NCBI GenBank assembly: GCA_033807775.1
Contig: CM066314.1
Location: 92,420,929-92,484,928 of the forward strand
Direction: 5' to 3'
Length of the DNA: 64,000 bases
Source: Saussurea involucrata
Taxonomy: Eukaryota > Streptophyta > Magnoliopsida > Asterales > Asteraceae
Both the position numbers and the translations under genes were made by a program. Under the pieces are notes generated by a model. That model saw only the letters and a program-made list of their open reading frames with translations, made no database searches and was not told the origin of the DNA. How positions within the stretch are numbered: position 1 is the first letter of the stretch; every line of letters starts with the position of its first letter. Positions 33,917 to 44,854 of this stretch are shown here, piece after piece.

Positions 33917-35716
33917 AAATCGACGAATTTTTTCTCGATACGATCATCGGATCTCGACATTTCAAGTGAATTTTTGCCCGATCTATATGTAAGTGTGTTC
34001 AAATCTCTTATGCTCTTGAAGATTTGCTCGTTATTCGAGTCCAGATCATCTCCAATTTTTTGAATCGAATTTCGACAAGTTTTGATGATTTTCGAAAATT
34101 TCGAGAGTTTTTAGGTGTTCTTCGCGAGTTTTTGGTGCATGATTTGATTCTACCATCACAGATCTATCTCTCTATTGATTGTGAAATGTTTGCAATGATC
34201 GGATTTGAAAGTCTCATTCGAATCAATGAGTTTAAGATTAGAAAATATCAACAGAATGTTCTTCGAAGCTTTTAAATGGATTGATGATTTATCCAATTAT
34301 TTTGGGAGATTTGTTCAAACTAAGTCACACAGATCTGTATGTTTTAAAATTTATAGAAGAATTCATGTTTCAGATGTGAATATCATCCAGAATTCAGCTA
34401 GATCTTGAATTTAAATGTTGACAGTTCACTTCGCCGGATTCTGCAAATCTCGCCGGAGATTTCATCTGGACGTGAATAACCTCCTCATATCTGTTAGACT
34501 CTTGTTTTCAATCTGTTTTTAATCAATAAACATGAAATTCTAGTAAGAATTCAGATCCTTAGAGTTGTTGGAGGTTCACAGATCGGAAAATCATATCTCG
34601 ACGGTTTTTTCGCCGGAAAAACGAGATGGCCGGAATATTGAGTTTTATGCCTAAGTTTTTCTGGTTTTTACCTCAGATCTTGTCGTTCTTCATGGTATGA
34701 TCATACAGTAGCAATAAGTATCGAATTTCCAGCAAGAAATCGAGATTTTATGGTTGTTGGAAGATCTCGCCGGAAAAAATTGCAAGATCGCCGACGTTGA
34801 TGTTGCTGCTGTTTTCACGTGTTTTGTTGATGCATGATCTTTATTCTTTGATTGCTACCTGCTTCTTCAGGGTCTCTAAGCCTAATGAATGAAATTGATA
34901 GCATATTTGAACGTGAAATATAGTAAAGAAATGGAGGTGAAAACTCAGTTCATAGGATTGATCGGAGTTGGTATTGTTGTTGATTCACAAAGCATAATAT
35001 CTTGGTTTCCATTGAAAATCATTTTTAATGATTTATGATCATAATGGAACAAATAGAAGGTTGATTGGTTGTGCAATATGGAAGATATGTGGAAAAGAAA
35101 AATCAACAGTACGTGGTTTGTGAATCATGGAAGATGATGAATAGTAACTAACAGAGTCTGTTAGTGGCCAGTTAGTTTTCTAACATTTTTAGTCCAGTTT
35201 CCGTTAGTTTGGTTAAAATTCAAGATATTTGCTAACGGAACTCGTGTGGCATCACTCCTACATTTTGTTTGTCACACATTCATTTCCACGACATCGATTT
35301 GTGTTCGATTCCTCGAAATGCCTACCGAGTAGCGTGTGTTTTTACCGTTCCTCCTTCGAGCAAACTCGGACCAAGCTCTTAAGCCGAATTCTTACTCAAC
35401 TCGTGGTCCAACGACGGATTCTTTGTTTTAAACTAAGAATGCATTTGGCTTGTCACTCAAAACTCACTCGTTATCATTCTTGTGGGCTTATCGGAACGAG
35501 CTCGAGTTTCTACATTTTGGAGATGTTTTTCGTGCACTTAGTCGGGGTTATGGAGTACATTGAATCTGATTTTTCAAAGTTGAAAACATGATGAATAAGA
35601 GCAACTTTCAAGGGGGAGCCGAGCCTACTTTTGAAGAATGCACCGCTAAAGTTTTTCAAGAAAATAAAGGGGGAGAGGAGTAAAGACTTTTAAGTGATTT
35701 TACTTTCCAAAACTTT
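33917..35716 (+). other. Internal non-coding region of element F
   Basis: No domain or long ORF can be supported; the largest (35229-35591, 120 codons) matches nothing I recognise. CGCCGGA words recur at about 34432-34800, and GGGGGAG tracts precede the PPT (about 35612, 35670). Confidence 0.75.
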
Positions 35717-35726
35717 AGGGGGAGAA
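35717..35726 (+). other. Polypurine tract of element F
   Basis: AGGGGGAGAA directly precedes the 3' LTR start at 35727. Confidence 0.88.
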
Positions 35727-36020
35727 TGTTAGGACATTTAAGTTGTCCCAATTAATTAGAATGTTTTGTAAAGTAATGGATTTAGGCCTAATGGGCTTAG
35801 ACATGTAAATGGGCTTGGCCTTACTTGTTGTAACAAGGGGGAAGGGCTATAAATAGGTCATTTCATGTATGTTTGTAATCATAAGTTCATAATTCACAAT
35901 GTAGCTCTTAAACACTTTTGTGTTCTCTCTCTAGATTAGTTTACTTTTCTAATAATAAATTGTTCTCTCCTTCCTTATCTTGTTACAATTACTTGAAGTG
36001 TTGAAGAGCATGGACTCACA
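35727..36020 (+). repeat. 3' LTR of element F
   Basis: It is the 294-bp partner of 33608-33901. It is followed not by the target duplication but by another PBS/leader copy (36021-36151). Confidence 0.95.
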
Positions 36021-36169
36021 ATTGGTATCATAGCCAAATCGACGAATTTTTTCTCGATACGATCATCGGATCTCGACATTTCAAGTGAATTTTTGCCCGA
36101 TCTATATGTAAGTGTGTTCAAATCTCTTATGCTCTTGAAGATTTGCTCGTTAGAGATCATGGACTCACA

Positions 36170-38283
36170 GAAGAAATTGAAACAAATTGGAACAAACACC
36201 TAAATCCTTTGAAAGAAAAGATTTCTGAACTTAACTCTACATTAAAAACAAAATCTAAAGAACTTATGGACGTTGAGACCGACAGAATGAACATTTTAGC
36301 TCTTAAACATTATTTTCAAAAGGAAAGAGAAGTCCTCTGTCAAGATTTACTCCGAAGAGATCTGTTAATAAAGAAATATCAAGATGCACAGAAGGTGTAC
36401 GAGAAAATTAATACACAAATAGGGAGACGGGGAATTGGCTTCTGTGATATAGATCCATACACTGGAAACAAAAGAAACAATTCTCTGTCTTCTCTATTTC
36501 ATATTGGAAGTACAAGAAAACCCGGTTTTCCAAATTTACTCTCTGTAAGCAAAAGGCGAAAAGTCTCTGGTGAACCTCACATAAGGAAACCTCTGAAGAT
36601 GGTGAATGTGTGGTTTGAAAACACAGATCTACCATCATCAGCCTCTGTCAAAAGAGCGTCCGAACCTAAGAAATATCTGAAAAAACAAGATCAGATAGGA
36701 ATCTTTAAGTTTGGTAATCCCGAGACTCAATCACAGGTTGCCTTTGTCTGCACTATAGATTCTGAGAAGAAACTATCGGCAAAGGCACCTGAGTTATTGC
36801 CTGCTTCAACAGAAGAAAAACTGACTCATATTTCTAAAAAGGAATTATTGGAAATCGGTGAAAACAACTTTGAAAGTCCAGGATTCATTCTTACAATCAA
36901 TATATCAATGTATGTAATAGTAATTGAGAAGTAATATGATCAAACTGATTTGTATTCAATGAAGAACAGAATTATAGATCTTAGAGAGAGAGTATCTCAA
37001 AGATTACAAAAGATGAATACAAATATATGCGGGAGGATCAGTTAGCAATGTAGTGCTAACCACTATATATACAGCAACGGAAATATTAAAGATACAGTAC
37101 AAATATGAATGACTAATAGGAACAATACACGTGTCCTAATTAGTTAACTAAACACAAAGGAAAGTATCTAGTTATAAGTTATGAACAGGTTGTTCAGAAC
37201 TTCTGAACGTTCTTCTGACAAGGCTTCTCAGAACTTCTGGCTCTCCTTCTGAGCCTTCTTAGTCAGAACTCTGACCCTTCATATCAGAACATCTGAGCCT
37301 TCTCATCAGATCTTTAACACTTAGTTTATTGACAAAACTCAGATCTAACAAACTTTTATGAATGTCTCAGTACTTTCAAAAATGGCCAAAATCTCTCTGA
37401 GGAAACCTCGATGAAAACTTTTGTTGACTTAGAAGATATCCCTGAAAGAAAGGAAGAAAGCGAGTATGGCACATGCTCTGAAAATCTAGCCTCTGTCGAA
37501 AGAGAACTAAGTGACTCAACCTCTGTATATGAGGACGATTCATCCTCTGACGAATCTGAGACTGACTCTAAGTCAGAGATAATACCTTGTGACTCAGAGG
37601 ATTTTAAACTACCCTCTGGAGTTCCTAACAGAACTATTCCTCCCAAGGAGAAAATCACAAGAGTTCCTATCTGTCCAGATTTTTTAGACATGTGTATACA
37701 AGCCAAAACCTCTCTTGAGCTTAAAAAAATCAAACAAAAAAAGAAAACGTCCTCTCAAAATCCTACAAGTTCAAAGATTTCAAAACCCTTAAAGCCTATT
37801 AAAGAAAAACTAACATGGCAACAGAAGGGAAAATGGGTTGAAAATAACAAATCTTTTTCTTCTGTGACAGTGAAACCCGCAGAAGTTCACCACAGAAGGG
37901 GTCCACAGAAGGCTGCTCTCAACAAAGGATTTTGCAAACAACAATCTAGCCTACATAGGACTTCTTGTAATAGGAAGTCAAATGTTAGGATAGAATGTAA
38001 TGCCTCTGTGCCCCCATTTAATGTTTTTAATGAAAAGTTCAAGCAAATCTCTTCGCACATTCATTACTGTCATTGCTTTGATCTCATGTATTGATTAAAT
38101 CAACACTTCTCAAGTCCACACTGTTTCCTCTCTACACACAAAAAGAACACTAAATTCAAGGGTAAGAAGAAACAAAATGGTTCTTCAAAAGAAGCTAAAA
38201 CCAAACCAAAGAATGCTAAGGCAAACTTGAAGAACTCTAACAAAACTGGACCCATTTGGATATGGGTACCTAAAACTCTCTGA
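36170..38283 (+). pseudogene. gag: gag of element H, C-terminal extension, split by a solo LTR
   Basis: It resumes after F with ETNWNKHLNPLKEKISELN, the counterpart of family A's coiled coil, and runs to 36870, where a solo LTR intervenes. After 37352 the same frame continues (NLSEETSMKTFVDLED ...). An in-frame TGA at about 38092-38094 precedes the tail NSNKTGPIWIWVPKTL and a TGA at 38281-38283. CHCFDLM and WIWVPK motifs are conserved with family A. Confidence 0.85.
36871..37352 (-). repeat. Solo LTR of the C family in H gag (482 bp)
   Basis: It is homologous to C's LTR (23922-24447) in the same minus orientation. The exact 5-bp duplication AACTT (36866-36870 and 37353-37357) proves the boundaries. 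Discounting it leaves the H reading frame continuous. Confidence 0.95.
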
Positions 38284-38432
38284 CTGTCTTGCAGAAGTAG
38301 TATGTGCCAATCTGGTATCTTGACTCCGGATGCTCGCGGCACATGACTGGCGACAGAGGTCTACTATCCTCCTACAAAGATAAACTCGATGGAGGATCTG
38401 TGACCTTTGGTAACAACAAAAAGGGGTATATA
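38283..38432 (+). pseudogene. pol: pol of element H, protease start
   Basis: The frame is -1 relative to gag and begins by the TGCAG at 38290-38294. It contains an in-frame TAG at 38298-38300 and then the protease motif YVPIWYLDSGCSRHMTG. Element J interrupts it at 38433 and it resumes at 52511. Confidence 0.85.
38428..38432. repeat. Target site duplication of element J, left copy (ATATA)
   Basis: ATATA before the 5' LTR is repeated at 52511-52515 after the 3' LTR. The H protease/integrase reading rejoins there. Confidence 0.9.
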
Positions 38433-38673
38433 TGTTAGAGCATTATTGTATTCAAGATTTACTGTAATGAGTCTATGTTGTATTATAAATGCCTTTATAC
38501 CTTGTATGTTATGGGTATAAATAGGCATGTCTAGTTTATTAGCTAGTAACAATCTAGAACACTTCATGCTTAATGTCATTTTGTACCTTTATGATCAATA
38601 TATGGATGACATATTTGCTCTCTAGATTCTCTCTATACTTTGTTAGATTACATTGCTAGATCTGGGGTTATCA
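38433..38673 (+). repeat. 5' LTR of element J
   Basis: It runs from TGTTAGAGCATT to GGGGTTATCA. TATAAATA lies at 38516-38523. The PBS TGGTATCAGAGC follows at 38676-38687. Confidence 0.92.
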
Positions 38674-38675
38674 TT

Positions 38676-38687
38676 TGGTATCAGAGC
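38676..38687 (+). other. Primer binding site of element J
   Basis: TGGTATCAGAGC, two bases after the LTR. The leader 38688-39106 is AT-rich with no gene. Confidence 0.93.
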
Positions 38688-39106
38688 TAAACAGAAGATT
38701 CAAGCAGATTAAGAAGCAAATTGAAGATTTTTTACACTGTTCTTGAAGATTTCCGATCCTTCTTCGATTACTGTTCATCCAGATTCATCTTTTCTTTTAT
38801 TTTTTGATCTTTTGGATTGATTGTTGACATCATTGCACTCGATTTTCATACCTGAACATCTTTAATTCAAGAATCTCATCCAAATTCTGCACAGAAATTG
38901 CAAATCTGACCATTTTATAAATTTTTGTTCGAAAACTTGTTCTTACTATTTTTGGATCAAAAGTCGATTTATTTGATTGATTTGGGATTTGAAATCAACT
39001 AAGAAAGTGTGTGGAATTAAATTTCGAACAAATCTGTGCGAATTTCATAACAATTGATCAAGAATTGAAAAGGTTATGGCTGATTTAATGATTTTTGGTG
39101 TTTAAG

Positions 39107-39535
39107 TGAAGGTTTCGGATCATTCATGAAGATTTTGGATCATTCATAAGGATTTCGGATCATTCAAGCTTGGTTTCGGATCGCTGAGTGAACAGTGATA
39201 TTTGTGTTACTTTTGAAAATTTTCAAAAGTTTTGGTTTCGGATCCTTAAGGATACGAAATGATTGGTTTCACATCCTGTTAAGTCCGAAATCAAGTGGTT
39301 TCGCATCAAGTTGCATTCGAAACCATCCGTTTCGCCTCAAGACCAATACGAAACCATTGGTTTCGCATCAAGAAGAATACGAAATCTGTTGGTTTCGGAT
39401 CTAGTTAAGTACTATATCCGTGGTTTCGCACCCTTCTTGATACGAATTCATTGGTTTCGCATCCTTCTTGATACGAATTCATTGGTTTCGCATCCTTATA
39501 CATACGAAATCCTTGGTTTCGCACCCTTATAGATC
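39107..39535. repeat. GGTTTCGNATCC / ATNCGAAACC motif array, 5' block of element J
   Basis: Roughly fifteen GGTTTCG(C/G)ATC words alternate with ATACGAA or TCCGAA words in opposite orientation over 430 bp. A 29-30-bp unit is near-perfectly repeated at about 39420-39510. Chance ORFs cross it but change frame between units. A matching block sits near the 3' end (51640-52062). Confidence 0.9.
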
Positions 39536-39710
39536 CGAATTCGTGTTGATTAAAAAAAAATAAGAGTATTTTGAGAAAAAAAAATTCTATAGTGTATTTT
39601 ATACACTTTAAGAGTTTTTCAAGAAAAAGTTTTATATAAATTTTTTTCTATAGTGTATTTCATACACTTTCTGCTTGATTTTCTGAAAGATCCATCTAGC
39701 AATATTAAAG

Positions 39711-40694
39711 ATGCCTACTTATACAGAAGATGGGGTAAGGTTAAAGCAAACTCTTATAACAGAAATACCTCCAACTCCACAAGTTTCTATTAAATCAAAT
39801 AATGAAATTTTGCAACAAGTTCTTATAACAGAAATACCTCCAACTCCACAAATTTTAGTTAAATCAGATAGTGAAGGTTTGAAGCAAACTTTTGTTAAAC
39901 CTAATAGTTCAAATCCTTCATTTCCTGTTTTAAATAAAGCATTGGGGGAAGAAAATGTTGATCTAAAGAGACAAATTTTAGACATTTCTTCTTCAAATGC
40001 TAAACTTACTAAAAGAATTACTGATCTTGAAGTATATATTGCAGGTCTTGAAACAAAGAAAGACAACTCAAGTTTGCACAATCAAATCAAGAAACTTCAA
40101 GAGAAAGTAACAACTCTTCAAAGTGAAAATGCTGATATGAAGAGTAGAGAAATCGAGAGAGAGAAGGGGAACTCATATCTACAAGATCAAATAAAAAGAG
40201 TTCAAGAGAAAAGAACAACGTTGGAAAGTGAAAACGTTGAATTGAAGAAGAAGCTTTCTGAACGTGAAATTGAGTCTTCTTCTTCAAAGAAAGTTCTTAA
40301 AGAAAAGGACGCATTTGAACTGAGAAGTATAAAACTTTCAAAACAAGTTTCTGACTTTGAGAAAGTTTTATTTTTTGAAAAAGAGAAGCTTGAGAAAGAA
40401 ATAGCTGTTTTTTAAAACTGAACGCAAATCTTTTGAGATTAAAAGTTCTGAACTTTCCGTGAAAATCTCTGAATTAAAAAATCTTTTGGAAAAGGAAAGA
40501 AAATATTTCACGGAAAAGAAAAATCTCTTTGAAAAGGAAAATAAAACTCTTAAAAAGAAAAATATGGAAACTTTCAAAGAGATTACTGATAAAAGAAAGT
40601 TTTTGGAAAAAGATTTTGAATCGGAACGCAAACATTTTGAAGATGCGATTCTTAATCTTACCAAAAGATTATCTGGTTTATCAGCTGATATTAT
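39711..40694 (+). pseudogene. Coiled-coil gag-like ORF of element J, 5' part
   Basis: It opens with ATG (MPTYTEDGVRLKQTLITEIP) and a duplicated LITEIPPTPQ segment, then a long coiled coil (LHNQIKKLQEKVTTLQSEN, SYLQDQIKRVQEKRTTLESEN). A stop near 40413 and a frame change lead to a further coiled-coil stretch (40459-40690). There is no capsid or zinc-knuckle motif. A2 interrupts it at 40695, and a tail resumes at about 49428. It resembles only the C-terminal extension of Sirevirus gag. Confidence 0.65.
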
Positions 40695-41542
40695 TGTTAG
40701 CTTCAATCTTCCTAATCATAGAAATACTTAGAAGTAGTGAAAAATAGGCTAAGTATAGAAAAGCCTCTCACAGAGGCTCTGCCACTTCTTCCAGAAGATC
40801 AAGTCCAGAAAGCCACAGAAGCTACAGAGGTAATCACAGAACCTCTGTAGTGCGCAAGAAGAAGATCAACTCGGAAACAAGTGGACTGCTCCACAGAAGG
40901 TCAGACCATAGAACCTCTGTAATGCCTTACAGAGCCTCTGTGGTCTGCTATGAAGACTTGGAAGATATTACTGGATACGTTCATCAACTTGCATGGAAAA
41001 GTACTGTCAAAACACGTGTCAAGCTCTGAGTGGACTCAATAGGGCATGGTACAAAATAGACGTCTGCGCCATTTAATGCATTTACCAATAGTACATCTGC
41101 TCCATTAAATGCGCATGGCTCAAACAACTGCTCACACCATCCAGTCCACTGTTCACACCATCCAGTTTACTATTCATGCCGTAAAAGGAACAGTGACCAA
41201 CTTCATAGTCTTCTAAGAGTAGTATAAAAGGAAGTCTCATGTTGAGATCTTCCTAACGACGAAAACACAAGGAATCACTAATACTCTCAAGCTTTATTGT
41301 CAAATATCTGAGTGTTATATTCTCACACACACCAACAGTTCTTAATCTGTTCTTCGTGTTCTTATTATATATTGAATAACAGTAACTGTTCAAGAAATCC
41401 TTTTTATTCCTTACTGTTTTCTTTATATATGTGCGTTCTAATATCTATCAAACATATCTGTTAGTTTAATACGCTTCCGCATCAAACTCTAAACTCCACT
41501 AACAGATTGTTAATCTTGATTAAGCGTATCTGGGTTCCAACA
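40695..41542 (+). repeat. 5' LTR of element A2
   Basis: It is 848 bp, 20 bp longer than A's LTRs because of a local duplication of TGTTCACACCATCCAGT (about 41128-41165). TATAAAAG lies near 41223. Confidence 0.93.
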
Positions 41543-41544
41543 AT

Positions 41545-41556
41545 TGGTATCAGAGC
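41545..41556 (+). other. Primer binding site of element A2
   Basis: TGGTATCAGAGC, two bases after the LTR. Confidence 0.95.
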
Positions 41557-41711
41557 CTTCCTTGATTTTCAATATCAAGTGATCCACTTATCAAGACTCT
41601 TGATAGATATTATTGAGATTTAAAATTGTGTCTGGAAACTGCTTAAACCCAGAAAATCTTCAAGCTCATCGAAGTAACTCTTTAGTCATACTTTCTTTCT
41701 AAAATCTTCAA

Positions 41712-44700
41712 ATGACAAATACAAATAATTTCTTTACTACTGGTTCTCTCACTAAACCTCCTACTCTCCTTCGAGATGAGTATCCTCAGTGGAAAATAAG
41801 AATGGTCCATTTTTTCGAGGGCACTGAAAAAAATCAAGTACAATATCTGTACAATCCTCCTCCTATTCCCATGACAGTAGTACCTCGTATACCTGCTACT
41901 GCTGAATCTGTCGAAATCCCCGAACATCAAAAACCAAAGCCAAAAGGGGAGTGGTCAACCGAAGATAAAGCAGAAGATGAAGTTGCTCAGAAAACCAAGA
42001 GGACATTAATTATGGCAATACCCAACGAACTCTTTCAATCCTTGGATTCATGTGAAACAGCACATGATCTGTGGAAAGAACTGGAAAGACAGTTGGAAGG
42101 AGGTGCTAAAACACAAAAAAACCGAAGAGCACAGTACATCAATAAATATCATGCATTCAAAGCCTCTGCAACAGAATCTCTGCAAACAACATACGACAGA
42201 TTCAACTCTCTAATCAACTAGTGCAGAAAATCAGGCATTGACAGAACTTCTGAATAAAACAATGTCATGTTTTTAAAAAGTCTAAATGAAGAATGGCTCC
42301 AGCTGTCTATGTCCCTACAGACAAATCAGGATCTAGACACCTGGACTCTCTCTGATCTTTACGGAACATTAGCCGCACAAGAACCTCAGATAGCACAGGC
42401 TAAAACACTAACCATTGCACCATATGCATTGGTTAGTAAAACTAAAGAGGATGCACAGAGACCAAGAAATGATAAAGCCACAGAGGAGAAGAAGAAGGAG
42501 AAGAAGAAGATGGTGATAATTGACATTGAAGAAGAAGAGCAAGCAGAAAAGGAAACAACTCTTGCGTCACTAGCTAAATCTTTAGCTCTATTGACAAAAG
42601 AGTTCAGAGGAAACAGAAGAGGTTCCGGAAATGAAAGATATGATAGAGAAAACCAAGACAACAGAAGAGATGACAGAAGAGGAGAAGAATCAAGTGGCCG
42701 ACAGAGGTCAAACGATAGAAATTACAGAGGGAATGACCGACAAAGGTTAGATGACTCGGTAAGCCACACACAGCAAGAATGCTACAAATGCGGCAAACCT
42801 GGTCACTATGCAAATGAATGTAGATCAGAGAAAGGCGGAGACCTACAGAAGTCCAATGATCGAACAGGAAACACTCCTCAAGGATGTTTTAACTGCGGCA
42901 AACCAGGCCATTTTGCGAATGAATGCAGAAGCAGATCAAATCGCCCACAGAGGGACTCTGCTTTCTACAAAAATAAAGCCGAATATTATGCTCAAAAATC
43001 CTTAATGGCAAAAGGACATTCTGAGGAGAACACAGAAGACTTCCAGTCAGACTCTACTTCTGACGATGAACATACCGCTAATGCCCTCTTCTGTGGCATG
43101 GCAGAAGTCGACTCCTGCACTGACTCTGAGGTATCTACTTCAAATTCCAACTCTTGTATTACCTATGTAGATGATAATACACTTAGAATTAACATTGAAT
43201 TAATTGAACTGAAAGAGATAAATCAAAGTATTCAGAAAAGACTCACTTTCATTGAGAGAGAAGTACGGCTTCTCACTCAAGAAAAAGCAATGATTTTTGA
43301 GGAAAAAGAGAGAATAGAAAAGAATTGGAACAAAACTCTAGATCCTTTAAAAAACAAATTTCTGAATTAACCAATACTTTAAAAGATAAAACAAAAGAAC
43401 TTTCAGTTTCAAGGAGCGAAACTACTGACATAAGATCTCTTAAAGAATACTTTCAAAGAGAAAGAGAGGTATTATGGCAAGATTTACTCAGAAGAGAAGT
43501 TTTGCTTAAAAACTATAAAGATGCACAGAAAGTTTATGAAAAAATAAACTCACAAATAGGGAGACGAGGTATAGGGTATGATGATATCACCCTAGGTGTT
43601 GAAGGCAAAAGAAACAAACCTCTGTCCTCGTTATTTGTGATTGGAAAAACAAACAAACCAGATTTTCCAAATCTAATCTCTGTAAACAAACGGGCGAAAA
43701 TCTCTGTGGATCCTTACTTGAAGAAACATAAGAAGATGATTAACGTGTGGTTTGAAAACACAGACTCATCATCTTCAACCTCTGTCAATAGAAGTATCAA
43801 ACCAAAGAAATATCTGAAAACACAAGATCAGATTGGTATCTTCAAGTTTGGTAAACCAGAGACCCAAACACAGGTTGCATTTGTCTGTTTGATAAACGTT
43901 GAAAAGAAATTGTCAGCAGAAGCTCCTGAGTTTAAACCCATTTTTTCAGAAGAAAACTTTAAAAATTTAATTGAAAAAGAAATTTTGGAAATATGGAAAT
44001 CAAGCGTTTTAGAAAATTTCTGTACATCTTCTATAGATAAAACTCTCACTGAAGAAATCTTATTAGAAACCTCTGCAATCTATGAAAACTATTCTACAGA
44101 GGAAGAAAGCTCGTACGATACATGCTCAGAAAATCCAGCCTCTATTGAAAGAATTGACTCAACCTCTGTATATGAGGACGATTCATCCTCTGACAACTCA
44201 GAGACTGATTTCAAATCAGGGATAATTCACTGTGACAAAGAGGATGTCAAATTCTCCTCTGAAGTTCCTCACAGAACTATTTCTCCAAAAGAGAAACTCA
44301 CAGAGATTCCAATCTGCCAAGATTTTCTAAAATTGAATCTACATATCAAAACCTCTGCTGAGCTTAAAATGTTACAGAAGACCTCTATTGATCCTATAAG
44401 TTCTAGATTTTCAAAACCTAAGGTTAATAAATCTTTTTCTTCTGTGACAGTGATGAAAGAAGTTCACCACAGAAGCAACCCACAGAAGGCAGGTCCTAAA
44501 TAGAGCTTTTGCAAACAACATTCGAGTATTCATTGATCTTCTAGTAATAGGAAATCTAATGTAAAGAAAGAATGTAATGCCTCTGTGGCTGAGTTCAAAA
44601 AGTTCAATGAAAAGTTCAAGCAAATTACATCTCATATTCAATACTGTCATTGCTTTGATCTTATGTCTAAACTTAATAATCATTTATCAAGTCAAGTCTG

Positions 44701-44854
44701 TTTACTCTCTACGACAATTCAAAAGTCAAATCCCACAAAGAAACAATCTGACTCTTCTGCAGAGAACAAAATGTATTTCAAGAATGCCAAGGCAAACTTG
44801 AAAAACTCTAACAATATTGGACCCATATGGATATGGGTACCTAAATCTCTGTGA
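41712..44854 (+). pseudogene. gag: gag of element A2, broken
   Basis: It has the same layout as A gag (capsid, CYKCGKPGHYANEC and CFNCGKPGHFANEC knuckles near 42780-42930, long coiled-coil extension, GPIWIWVPKSL-stop). Lesions: TAG at 42219-42221, a second stop about 30 bp on, a poly-A run of six near 43350 that shifts frame, TAG at 44501-44503 and another stop about 30 bp later. Confidence 0.9.

Larger units (their letters stand above)
33608..36169 (+). mobile_element. Element F: short non-autonomous LTR retrotransposon with an extra partial LTR end
   Basis: The order is LTR (33608-33901), PBS, internal region (about 1.8 kb), PPT and LTR (35727-36020). A second copy of the PBS and leader (36021-36151) follows, and then an LTR-end remnant GATCATGGACTCACA up to 36169. 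GAAGA duplications flank the whole. The LTRs (294 bp) differ at about six sites by eye (about 2%). The internal region encodes no gag or pol, so F is TRIM/LARD-like and would depend on another element's proteins. Confidence 0.9.

Noticed and set aside
35229..35591. 120-codon ORF in element F
   Set aside because: No domain, unusual composition, not near a promoter or start context, and absent from any other element here.
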